Origin: a virus
Strand: one strand, 5' to 3'
Length of the DNA: 42,155 nucleotides
IMG/VR virus record: IMGVR_UViG_3300025671_000142
Span: 1 to 42,155 of that record
Positions 31,101 through 39,497 of the stretch are shown in pieces. The notes beneath the pieces were generated by a model that was not told the origin of the DNA, did not search any database, and worked only from the letters and a program-made list of their open reading frames with translations. Within the stretch, counting starts at the first letter, position 1. Each line of letters opens with the position of its first letter. The position numbers and the translations under genes are program-made.

Positions 31101-34100
31101 CTAGGTTATTGCGCCACTCAAGAACGATAACACCCTGACTTGGATAGGAGATAACCGCATCACCATCCTCGTACCCTTGATCTTGCCAGCGGCGAAGGAG
31201 ATCAAAGATGGCATTCTCAACACGCTTGTATTTAGAATTCTCCACCAGTTCCTTATCGTGGTTGCGTTGTTGTATGTGATACAATCCCTGACCAACCTCT
31301 ACACCATTCTCGTATGTTTTGTGGGAACCTTTAGGCAAAACTATAGGACGTAGCTTGCCCGTTGTGTCATCCCTAAAGTACCCATAGACTGGATTGGGAG
31401 AGCCATCAGCCATGTTAACTGGTGCGCGTAATGGCATGAGTGCCTGAGCAGGGATGAGGCGAGAGAACCGTTGAGGTGGTAGCTCTGGATCAACTTCTGC
31501 TCCCGCAAGATCTGCTTCTGTTTGCCGTAGCTGTTCGGTTGTTAGCTGTTCCTGTGGGGCCATAGACCCATCAAGAAGTGTTAGCTCTCTTGGAGCGAAG
31601 AAGTTTCCTTCTTCTGGCCCTCTTTGTATCGCATCAATCTCTCTGCCAATTTCAGAATCTCTGTCGAGTTGAGATTCGACACTACGGATTCTTCCTCGTT
31701 CTGCATCGGGGAGTGTGGCTTCGATTTTGTCATCGCTTACACCTTTGTTTTTAAGGATGGCTATTGCACCATCTGCATAATCATTGTCATCACCACGACC
31801 TTTGCGCACACCACCAGCTTCAAAGATGCGCTTCTCTGCGTACCACATGAGGGCTTGGAAGTCTGCGTTGGTTAGATCCACACCAATCTGGTTGCTTTGA
31901 CGCAGTATTTCTCTAGCACGATTAGCAGCAGCCCTCATGGCTGAACGCTCACGGGCATTACGTGGATCTTCCTGAAGCTGAGGCTTTAGTTTACCTGCTA
32001 AATTTTTAGCAGCCAGTGCTAAGTCTGTGGATTTAGGACGTGCATCTTGAGCAATCTTCTTAACTTTTTCCGCGTCACGCCCAGTGATTACACCGTCTGA
32101 TGTGACAAGAAAGTTATATTGATCAGCAAGATCATCAAGCTTGTCGTTGAATGCTTTGTTGTAGAAGTTTTTGTCCCAAACTTTTTGTACTTCTGGGGCA
32201 ATAAGTTCAATATCACTTTTCTCTATAGTGGTGATTCCCAAAGCTTCGACAGTATCCACCAAAAGCTTTTGGTCCATTTCCGTCAGGCTATCTGGATTTG
32301 ATATTAGGTTCCAAAGCTTTTCTTTGTTTTCCTGTACAAGTTCTTCACGATAGTTAACTATTGGGTTGCCAGTGATACGGTTGACAAAGCGCATCCACCA
32401 GCGATCCATTGTTAGAGGATCAAAGTTGCCACGTAAGTTTTGATAGAAACCATTTCCAATCTTAGGTCCAATCACATAGGCAACGCCAACGATTTCATCG
32501 GCAAGTTCTTTTCCATCTATTGTAAATGGTAAATCTTTGACACGATCTACACCGAATACTTCTGTCATCAGTGCCGCAAGATCACCCTTACGCATCTGCG
32601 TTGTAAGCAGATCGTTAATCTGATTAGAGTTATAACCAAGATCCACAAGAGCATTCCAAAACTCCCATGCCTTAATCATGGACTTGCCTTGCCCCCCAGA
32701 AGCTGAGAGCGGAAACTTACTGTCTTGGCTGTTCTTCCATGCGTCATACTGGCGAGATGCCAGTAGGTAGTTGTCAATTACAGACAAACCATTTGAGGTA
32801 ACTGCTGTTGCATAGTCAAATGCATGCTCAGACGCTGGATCATACATTGAATTCTCTGTGCCATCAGGACGCAGTGGTGATACCTCTGGGTACACAGGGA
32901 ACAGAATTTGTTTTGCCAGCTTCAGCTTGGCATCATACCAACCAATCGCATCGCTACTGGACAGAAGCGCAGCCTCTGCTTCTGCAGCCATGATGCGAGC
33001 GACCTCTTCGCGGTCTTGCTCTGAGTTGACGATGTCATATGTACGTGTGCCGCGAAGCTCAAGAAGCTTGTTGGCAAAGCTTACAAGGGTTTCGGAACCC
33101 TGCTTGTTTTTAAACTTAGGTTGTCCAGTGTTCGGGTCTAAATAATCCAGAACACTAGCAGCACGTTGCTCAGGAGAGAGGGGTAAGGTTAGACGTGATT
33201 GTCTAAAGCCCTCTACTCCTCTAGTAAGCTGTTCTCTTTGGCTGGCGTTACGGTTATTCCTTGCTTCCGCAAAGCGGCGACCAACCTCTGCAAGGTTTCT
33301 TTGGTATCCGATTGCGGTGTCACCTCTGTAAGCACCACTCTCTTGGAGTTGTCTGATTCCTTCATTGGTCCTGATCTCCTCAAAGTTATTCAGATCAAAG
33401 ATTGCCAGTTGATCTGCAGCCTCAGCGATGTACAGCGCCTCTTCTGCAGTCGGCAGTATCAAAGTGTTGTCTAAGAAATATTGCTGAGAGTCTGTGTCGA
33501 ACCAACCACCAAGGTAAACTGGCTTATTGACAGCCCTCGAAATATCCTTATTATCCTCAATATAACCTAATAGTACCTCCTCTGGCAAGGTCTCTCCGAC
33601 AATTATTTCGGCTTCTTTGAGGGGGGCAACAACGAAACCACCAGACGCAGGTTCCATGGAGACAGGATCAATAGTAAATCCATCAGGATTATTTCTGATA
33701 AAGTCTTGTAAACCTGATACACTAGGGGAGCGAGACAGCCTTGAGAACTTAACTTGCTGTTCAACAGGCAAATCTGTAACATAGTCATCGGAGGTAGATA
33801 AGATGGCAGAACCTTTTGCACTCATAGAAGATGGCTCTTCACGGGCGCTTATATTCAAGGCTGATGGATCTACATCAGTGCGTACTTCTGAAGGCGTTGT
33901 AATGCCAGCCTCTGCCGTTGCGGCAGAAGAGATCCCAACACCAGATGATCTACGTGCATTCCGCGCAGCCTCAAGCAGTGAACTCTCTGCTCTTCTCCAA
34001 GATGCTTCTGCATCCTGACGTGTAGTGTTCATTCGATCTAGCGCAGCTTGGAAAGCCTCATCATAGTTTCTATAACTACGAGCGATGGCAGCAAAGTAAG

Positions 34101-37074
34101 CATCACGCTGCGCTGACAATTCCTCTTGTGTCTTGTTGCGCCATTCCTCAAAGATCAAATGACCACGAGCTTTCTTCTCAACTTCAAGCTCTCTCAGCGG
34201 CAGATACCATTCGACAAGCTGCCCATTCGGCATGCGTAAATCAAACGCAATAATGCGCCAGCCCCATTCCTTTGGCTCAAACAACTTGTTGGTATCTATC
34301 TTGACCAGAGATATCCCATCAGCAAGTAACTCATTGAAAATTGCAGGGACCGCACGGAAGTCATCAATCACTGTCTTAAAGCGATAACTATCACGGATGT
34401 GGGAAACATCATGCCAAGGTTTCTTAGCCAGTATTGATGGGCGACGAGCTTTCTGCGTAACCTTTGACAGGTCTTTGGCGTTGTCGCCTGACTTAGTGCC
34501 GTACCTTTCATCAATCCGTCTGATCAGTTGCTTAACCAGTGGGCGGTTCTGATTTGTCATGCGCTGTATTTCAGCGCGGATTTGATCATTCGGTGCCGCA
34601 ACATTCAGTGGCATTCTAATGTTTTGTTCGGGTGTTGTTTCTTCCTCTGTTGCCGCTAGTCGTGACTGACGCGAAGACGCTGGTTCTGTCTGCTCTTGTG
34701 CAGCAATGCCACGTTCACGCTGCCCAATATTTCCAACAACAATATCATCGAAGATAGATTGCACATCCGTAAAGCCATTAGCTTTCGCGCCGCCAATAAT
34801 AGCTTTGAAGAAGTTTTTAATCTTATTAAACAAGCTTACTGGCTTGCCCTTCATACTCAATCGACCAGCGTTATAATCGCGGAACATTTCTGCAACGGCT
34901 TCTTCAGTCTGTATTTCTGGGTCCATATCCCCATACATACGCTTGGCACGATCTAGGTATGAGTACTTTCTTTGCTGCTTCTCACCGCTCTTGATCTTTG
35001 TATACCGCATTCTAGCGGCAGCATCAGTAAGTGTTTTCCACTCAGCAGGGGTAATAACATTCATCTCCTTCAGGGCGTGAGTTGTTTCGTGATCAAGAAC
35101 TTCTCCAACACGATTAAACAATTCTGCTTCTGAAAGATTGGGGTCATACAAACCCATAGACAAACTCATCATGCGATTGGTTGGATTGTAAGATCCCTCA
35201 ATACCCGCACCGTCTGGAGCCTTTACTAACTGCTCCGCTTCCAACCTAACATCTTTCAACCCGTAACCATCAAGGCGCTTTCGAATGGACTGAAACACCT
35301 TCTCTTGTTTGTCAGTAAGGGCTGCTGTATAGACAGGTTTGTTCGATTGAACTTTTTCTTTCACCTGATCAGCGACACTACGCGCTTTGGCTGCTGCCAA
35401 TTTACGCTCAATCTTCTGCGCCCTATTGAAATCAGGCGTGACTTTAGGAACGTAAGGTAATCTTCCAAGCCTCTGCAGTCCTTGCTGCGCATCGTTCACA
35501 ACACTACTGTACTGCTTGTTTCTCTTACCAAGTCTAGTGATCTCATAATTTATTGCGTTCTCAGTTGTACGCTTTCCTTGAAGATCGCGCCCATACTCGC
35601 GCACAGAATCCAGATCAAGCTTCAGGCTTTCTATGGTTTTATTATTTTTTTCTATTGCTTCATTGGCAATATCAACCTGACGACGATACGCTACATCTGG
35701 CGTCTTTAGTTGAGGCACAATGTTCTGTGTCGCTGCATACTGAGGAGCAGGTGTATATCTGACACCTGTCGCAGGATCACGAATTGCAGTAGGTTGTGGC
35801 TGAGACTGTAGATATCCTCGCGTCTCTAGCTCTGCCATGATGTCACGAACCTGACTAACCTTAGTGTCAGGCAGGTCTGTCTTTATAGCGCGTTGAATTC
35901 CAGTAACGCTAAGAGCCTTCTCCCTTGCGATGTCAGATTTAACTTGCTGAAGAACACGATCATACTGAGCTTTATTGTAGGTCTTGTTTTCAAACTCACT
36001 ATCAGTTGTAACCTCAGATAAAGTAGCTGGGCTTTCTGCTGTTGTCTGTGGGGATTCAGATTGTATGGCTGCTTCAGTCTGAGCCTCCGCTTGCTCCATC
36101 AACTGTTGTGAAATGTCTGATGCAAATCCAATACGCTCACTGTCTTCAACAGCACTTTCTTGAAGATCATCATCAAGCTCTATTTCAGATGCAGACCTTG
36201 GCTTTTCACTAAGGTAATCAATGGGTCCCGATATTGCAGCAACAGTACCAGCCGCAAGTATGCCCTCACCAAAAGCTTGCCTTAGATTTATATCAAGGCC
36301 CTTGTCTGTTAAAGCAGTCTCGCCTGTTTGCTGAATAACAGACTGAACAGTTTCTGTGCCGCCTTCAGCAATAAGTTTTCTTAAAGTGCCTTGCAGACCA
36401 GGAGCAATTGCGTTTAGCGCACCAGATGCGCTTGCGCTTGAGACAGCACCCAACCAGTCATCTTTAGTGGGTATCTCCCTGCCATTGTTTCTTGCCCGTT
36501 GTTGGGCAATTGGTCCGACAAGCTGCACTGCCTCAAACAAAGCTGGGCCAGCCAGCGCACCAGCCAGCACACCCGCAGGGCTACCACCAGTAGCAACACC
36601 ACCTATTGCGGCACCACCTGCCCTAGACAAAAGAGAGCCAGCGAATTGACCCGCTTGTTCTGCTACTGCCTCTGGAGCATACAAGAAGTTGTAGAAGCTA
36701 CCGTCTTCATTTAGAAACTTTTCTGTGGCGCTTTCATAATTCTCTGGCATTTCAACAGCGCCGCTTAGAAAGTCTGCAGTTCTATCAAACCCAGTTAACC
36801 TTGCTGTTGTGGCAAAGTTTTCTAATGGTGCATCAATGGCATATGCAAAGCGATCTCCTAGCCTACTAAAAAACCCGCCCTCTTCTTCCTCAATTGGCTG
36901 ATTAAGAGAGGCAATGCCACCATACTGTGTCTCGTATTGCTGACGATAGGGTAGCTCTTGCTGATCCAAGATCTGAGAGATACGTGCAACTTCTTGCTCA
37001 GTAGGTGTATCACCTGCAATGGTAAATGAATACGGGTTCCCAGAGAATTGACCTACTTGTTGAATAACGCCCAA
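28108..37074 (-). CDS. Giant polyvalent ejection-type protein (2,988 aa)
   Basis: Fifth of the genome in one gene. In order (approximate residues): Gly/Ala-rich hydrophobic segments (145-182, 268-284), coiled coil (about 480-540), zincin domain with HETTH (662-666) and a later TEEAVAEMF, a RelA/SpoT-like nucleotidyltransferase-type region (885-985, HIRDSYRFK...GHLIFEEWR), a conserved GGWFDTDSQQYFLD region (1120-1230), a GNFDPLTMDRWWMRF region (1380-1560), a BECR-nuclease-like region (1890-2030, GLYHIQQRNHDKEL), an LPD38-like region with NPEFFITNIVRDIQT (about 2440-2700) and a charged C-terminal coil. This matches polyvalent proteins ejected with phage DNA. TTG start with GGAG 7 bases upstream; a stop lies two codons before. 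Domain names are recalled by motif; activities are inferred. Confidence 0.82.
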   Translation of the reverse strand: MGVIQQVGQFSGNPYSFTIAGDTPTEQEVARISQILDQQELPYRQQYETQYGGIASLNQPIEEEEGGFFSRLGDRFAYAIDAPLENFATTARLTGFDRTADFLSGAVEMPENYESATEKFLNEDGSFYNFLYAPEAVAEQAGQFAGSLLSRAGGAAIGGVATGGSPAGVLAGALAGPALFEAVQLVGPIAQQRARNNGREIPTKDDWLGAVSSASASGALNAIAPGLQGTLRKLIAEGGTETVQSVIQQTGETALTDKGLDINLRQAFGEGILAAGTVAAISGPIDYLSEKPRSASEIELDDDLQESAVEDSERIGFASDISQQLMEQAEAQTEAAIQSESPQTTAESPATLSEVTTDSEFENKTYNKAQYDRVLQQVKSDIAREKALSVTGIQRAIKTDLPDTKVSQVRDIMAELETRGYLQSQPQPTAIRDPATGVRYTPAPQYAATQNIVPQLKTPDVAYRRQVDIANEAIEKNNKTIESLKLDLDSVREYGRDLQGKRTTENAINYEITRLGKRNKQYSSVVNDAQQGLQRLGRLPYVPKVTPDFNRAQKIERKLAAAKARSVADQVKEKVQSNKPVYTAALTDKQEKVFQSIRKRLDGYGLKDVRLEAEQLVKAPDGAGIEGSYNPTNRMMSLSMGLYDPNLSEAELFNRVGEVLDHETTHALKEMNVITPAEWKTLTDAAARMRYTKIKSGEKQQRKYSYLDRAKRMYGDMDPEIQTEEAVAEMFRDYNAGRLSMKGKPVSLFNKIKNFFKAIIGGAKANGFTDVQSIFDDIVVGNIGQRERGIAAQEQTEPASSRQSRLAATEEETTPEQNIRMPLNVAAPNDQIRAEIQRMTNQNRPLVKQLIRRIDERYGTKSGDNAKDLSKVTQKARRPSILAKKPWHDVSHIRDSYRFKTVIDDFRAVPAIFNELLADGISLVKIDTNKLFEPKEWGWRIIAFDLRMPNGQLVEWYLPLRELEVEKKARGHLIFEEWRNKTQEELSAQRDAYFAAIARSYRNYDEAFQAALDRMNTTRQDAEASWRRAESSLLEAARNARRSSGVGISSAATAEAGITTPSEVRTDVDPSALNISAREEPSSMSAKGSAILSTSDDYVTDLPVEQQVKFSRLSRSPSVSGLQDFIRNNPDGFTIDPVSMEPASGGFVVAPLKEAEIIVGETLPEEVLLGYIEDNKDISRAVNKPVYLGGWFDTDSQQYFLDNTLILPTAEEALYIAEAADQLAIFDLNNFEEIRTNEGIRQLQESGAYRGDTAIGYQRNLAEVGRRFAEARNNRNASQREQLTRGVEGFRQSRLTLPLSPEQRAASVLDYLDPNTGQPKFKNKQGSETLVSFANKLLELRGTRTYDIVNSEQDREEVARIMAAEAEAALLSSSDAIGWYDAKLKLAKQILFPVYPEVSPLRPDGTENSMYDPASEHAFDYATAVTSNGLSVIDNYLLASRQYDAWKNSQDSKFPLSASGGQGKSMIKAWEFWNALVDLGYNSNQINDLLTTQMRKGDLAALMTEVFGVDRVKDLPFTIDGKELADEIVGVAYVIGPKIGNGFYQNLRGNFDPLTMDRWWMRFVNRITGNPIVNYREELVQENKEKLWNLISNPDSLTEMDQKLLVDTVEALGITTIEKSDIELIAPEVQKVWDKNFYNKAFNDKLDDLADQYNFLVTSDGVITGRDAEKVKKIAQDARPKSTDLALAAKNLAGKLKPQLQEDPRNARERSAMRAAANRAREILRQSNQIGVDLTNADFQALMWYAEKRIFEAGGVRKGRGDDNDYADGAIAILKNKGVSDDKIEATLPDAERGRIRSVESQLDRDSEIGREIDAIQRGPEEGNFFAPRELTLLDGSMAPQEQLTTEQLRQTEADLAGAEVDPELPPQRFSRLIPAQALMPLRAPVNMADGSPNPVYGYFRDDTTGKLRPIVLPKGSHKTYENGVEVGQGLYHIQQRNHDKELVENSKYKRVENAIFDLLRRWQDQGYEDGDAVISYPSQGVIVLEWRNNLAFKAPPMRLVLQSGRDLPNAPSKNVFYVKTFFPILEKKARKTAPVRQSRLMSRLPEQIGEKQYNLEYARTSDFLAKGLKFFVPEEKAQTAADGIIRRFQDDMLPVGRMMQELQKKNATITDAFDPYLQEELYHGRVGAEIESREKTIYKDAVDAVKGVNISQGKIDQLKAISDKASETGDGFVKKALASYPSKKLAVVDAVLYATHAKERNAFIRKRDPDNTSGSGMSDMEADSILAWVATLDAPSVAALQRVQQGVRSIVANTNQSRADYGLIPEELRTDTNFNSYVPLRGKVDMLEGEMDFTRPASGAPFGVRGREDRRALGRFDYATDILATVINQNQNSVVRGERNKVGQAFIELLRANPDKTRGFGRILDRMPTRRVLDTSGKVREIPDMMAGQDPNIFIAKVDGKDVYVEISDIRLANSLKGSDGTGSSSLGFITRSLGKLNRYLSNINTSYNPEFFITNIVRDIQTAGINVQQFDADGMVKSIAKDYRSAFGGIKRAIRNGDKDSEWAKIYADFVRDGGQNSANPMNSVADQMANISNLLGDIAEDGARGKFNKMKNSFAGERVKSLLKFLEDYNTVAENAVRVAVYKGLKDKGFSPERAAQAARNVTVNFGKGGEYKTLMNSMYLFYNASIQGSFALFNAFLRSPKVRRLWGALVVAGVMQDLLNSTFSEEDDDEILVYDKIPDYILEHNLILPTFGMGTDRQYLAIPMPYGLNMAVNAGRAFNRTLRGEYSASEGANSIIMTAVDALNPLGGTENLANFAAPTVFDPFIEIMRNENYAGVPIYKQQYPGDQSPDSQRYFNSVSPSARWITNNLNALTGGTTEMSGFVDWNPEIMDYWFEYLTGGIGRFVQRTAELPARVYTDGFNEDLVREIPFVRKAIGTVSERENIGMFVEKRDRILNVGQEIKAAQEAGDRERFMRAREKYSEEVALLPRIKAINNAIKKISRQQNAIRDNVNLPDSQRQLILDRLDEQKQMLYARGNMIMKDYR
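35340..35353. repeat. Dispersed near-palindrome, coding copy in giant gene
   Basis: On the minus strand AGTTCAATCGAACA preceded by AAAA (residues KVQSN), between the coiled coil and the zincin domain. Confidence 0.5.
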
Positions 37075-37085
37075 GAGTCATCTCC

Positions 37086-39497
37086 TTATTGTGAAGCTGT
37101 GCCTAAGCTGTATCCTACACTAGGTTGCTGCGCCGATCCACCTCTTACATCAAATGACTGGCTACCAATACTGCCAGTTCCGCGTAGAGCGTTACGATAT
37201 GTGCCAAGCTCAATATCAGTTCTGAACAACTCTTGCTGCAAGCCCTTTATCTGACGTTCTTTTTCTGCTGGATCCATCATATTGGCTGGAGAGTTAAGGG
37301 CGTCAATGCGATCTTGAATGTCACCCTTGTACCTTCTCAAGTCGTCCATAAGGCTAATCATGTTGCTTGCAGTCAAACCCCCTTTACCAGAAGACCTTGC
37401 TTTCTGTGCGTCTATGCGTTGCTGCAAAGTCAGAAGATCAAGGACATCTTTATCGTACTGATCTTTTCCTTTCTTCAATGCACCAAGACCAACAAGACCA
37501 GCTTCTCCTATGGCACCCCCTAGAGTTGGTGCATCAGATGCCATCAATGCCATACCCGCTTGAGCAAGAGCCATCCACTTGTCGCTCTGGGCGCTCTTCT
37601 CTTTCTCTTCAAGCATCTTAGCTATGCGGCCTTCTATGCCACCAAGAGATGACGTTGCGCTTGCCTTCTGACCACCAGTCACCTTGTTCCCAGCGGGGTT
37701 AGTGGATGTGTCATCTCCGTCAGTAGATGATTTCAATAGCTCACCAAATGAAAGTGCTGTTGATCCTTCTGGTAAAGGTGCTGGCAGCAAATCCCCTGAT
37801 TCATCATCTACCTGAAGCTTGTAATCCTGAAGAGCCTTAACGGTTTCAATCTGTTCTTTTGAAGCAGACTCTGGGGAGAGCAGTTCATCACCGCTAGGAT
37901 TAAATATATTTTGAATAAACTCTGGGGTTCTAATGTCACTAATATCCATTGATTTTATAATCGGATCATAAGTATTAGGAATTACATTTCCAGATTCATC
38001 CAAATCGTGGAAGCCAAAGCGTGGTAATACCGAAAAATCTAAAGGTGATTTACTAAAATCTTGGCCTTGTCTTTGAGCAATGCCAATTGTTTCCATAGCG
38101 TCTCCACCAGAAAGCTCAACAGCTTTCTCGCCCTGTAGCTCAACGACTCTACCTGCTTGGTTTACAAATCTTTGATTTCCTTCAACATTAGTAATTGGCT
38201 TAAAGCCTAAATTTGCAAGGCGATCTGCTGGAGTCATCATCCTAAAGTATTCTTGCTCCAAGAAATCAGCCATTTGCTCTGTGCCTGTTTGACCCTCTAG
38301 CGCAGAAGAAATCGTAGACACCATAGGATTATTCAAATCATTTTCGGCATCTCTTATAATACCCGTACCTCTAGCGGTTGCGCTTAACAAATCACCAGAG
38401 ACCCCAGCAAGATAAGGCACAACATCACCCATAAATGTAGGGCTATCGGTAGGTATTTTATTTATGTCCATCATTCTTAAAGCTTCAGCTTGACGGCTAT
38501 CTTGTTCTTCGTTGTAAATTTTATCCATATCAAAAACAGATATGTCATTTGGGAAAACTTGCGGTTGAGGAAGTTCATCTGCTTTGAGATCAAGGTCTTC
38601 TTGTGTCGGCATTCCTACTTCTGGGCGGTAGATGCTTGGAGTTTCAATAAAATCTGTGTAACTAGCATTATCTTCTGTAAGATCAGGATTTAATTTATTT
38701 ATAGTTTTTTGAGCTATCTCACCAGTAATTAAGTCACCACTTCTTATATCGTAAACACTTCCATCGGGCATAAGCTCAACAAACATGCCATCAATCATAG
38801 TGGCTCGACCAGTACCCTTTTTATATGAAGGAAGAGTTCCAGCTATCATTTGTCTGTTTCTCATTGATTCCTGTTGAGACATACTAGGGTCAGCAAAGAA
38901 AGTACGACGATAGTCGTAATCCCTCATAGGTAATCCACCTGGGTTAACAACTTGAGAAGAAAGCTCTCTTGCTGCATCAATTCCAATATCGTTGATAATG
39001 CCAGACATTTCACGGTATTCCTGACGGCTGGGATCTAGCTCATTTCTGAAGTAAGCATTTAGTGCATTTCCCCTACCCCTATTACCAATATAATTGCTAT
39101 TCCTTCTGTTGTATTCAAATAAATCATTCAACATCCTTCCACCTGGTTGCATTTTAACAACGCCACCATCAGCCATCATTTGAGGTGCCTGTGTCGGTTG
39201 CATCTGTGATCTCTGGTCCATTCCAGTGTTTTGTGCAATTGAACTATTTGGGTTCATGGCCTGAGACATCTGCATGATACCCTCTTGCGGCACACCTGCA
39301 GCAGTTACGGCTTCTTCTGCAACTGTCTTCATGTTTGCAGCTTGCTGGCGCTGATACTCATCACGCATTCTTTTGCGGCGTTTAAGCTCACTAAGCACAA
39401 GAAACTGAGGTGCAAATCCTGTAGGGGCTTGCATCTCTTGCATCAGTCTTTGATCAGGAAGGTCTTTAAGAGCTTCTGTTTGCTCTATAATGTTCAT
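37086..39497 (-). CDS. Large virion-associated protein (803 aa)
   Basis: An 803-residue protein, Gln/Met/Asn-rich at the N-terminus with MMADGGVVKMQPGGRM (about 108-123), a motif common in marine-phage late proteins. The middle part is hydrophilic with low complexity. A hydrophobic Ala/Gly-rich segment lies at about 640-675 (ALAQAGMALMASDAPTLGGA and beyond) and a helical C-terminal part follows. This fits an internal or ejected virion protein. It overlaps the upstream repeat-protein gene by ATGA, with GGAGG 6 bases before its ATG, and precedes the giant gene by 11 bases. No enzyme motif. Confidence 0.65.
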   Translation of the reverse strand: MNIIEQTEALKDLPDQRLMQEMQAPTGFAPQFLVLSELKRRKRMRDEYQRQQAANMKTVAEEAVTAAGVPQEGIMQMSQAMNPNSSIAQNTGMDQRSQMQPTQAPQMMADGGVVKMQPGGRMLNDLFEYNRRNSNYIGNRGRGNALNAYFRNELDPSRQEYREMSGIINDIGIDAARELSSQVVNPGGLPMRDYDYRRTFFADPSMSQQESMRNRQMIAGTLPSYKKGTGRATMIDGMFVELMPDGSVYDIRSGDLITGEIAQKTINKLNPDLTEDNASYTDFIETPSIYRPEVGMPTQEDLDLKADELPQPQVFPNDISVFDMDKIYNEEQDSRQAEALRMMDINKIPTDSPTFMGDVVPYLAGVSGDLLSATARGTGIIRDAENDLNNPMVSTISSALEGQTGTEQMADFLEQEYFRMMTPADRLANLGFKPITNVEGNQRFVNQAGRVVELQGEKAVELSGGDAMETIGIAQRQGQDFSKSPLDFSVLPRFGFHDLDESGNVIPNTYDPIIKSMDISDIRTPEFIQNIFNPSGDELLSPESASKEQIETVKALQDYKLQVDDESGDLLPAPLPEGSTALSFGELLKSSTDGDDTSTNPAGNKVTGGQKASATSSLGGIEGRIAKMLEEKEKSAQSDKWMALAQAGMALMASDAPTLGGAIGEAGLVGLGALKKGKDQYDKDVLDLLTLQQRIDAQKARSSGKGGLTASNMISLMDDLRRYKGDIQDRIDALNSPANMMDPAEKERQIKGLQQELFRTDIELGTYRNALRGTGSIGSQSFDVRGGSAQQPSVGYSLGTASQ
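39232..39245. repeat. Dispersed near-palindrome, coding copy in 803-aa gene
   Basis: TGTGCAATTGAACT in the N-terminal coding part; the right half is intact and the left half is weaker. Confidence 0.35.

Noticed and set aside
36356-36649. Plus-strand 97-residue Ala/Pro-rich frame
   Set aside because: Antisense to the Gly/Ala-rich N-terminus of the giant gene, which explains the long open frame.
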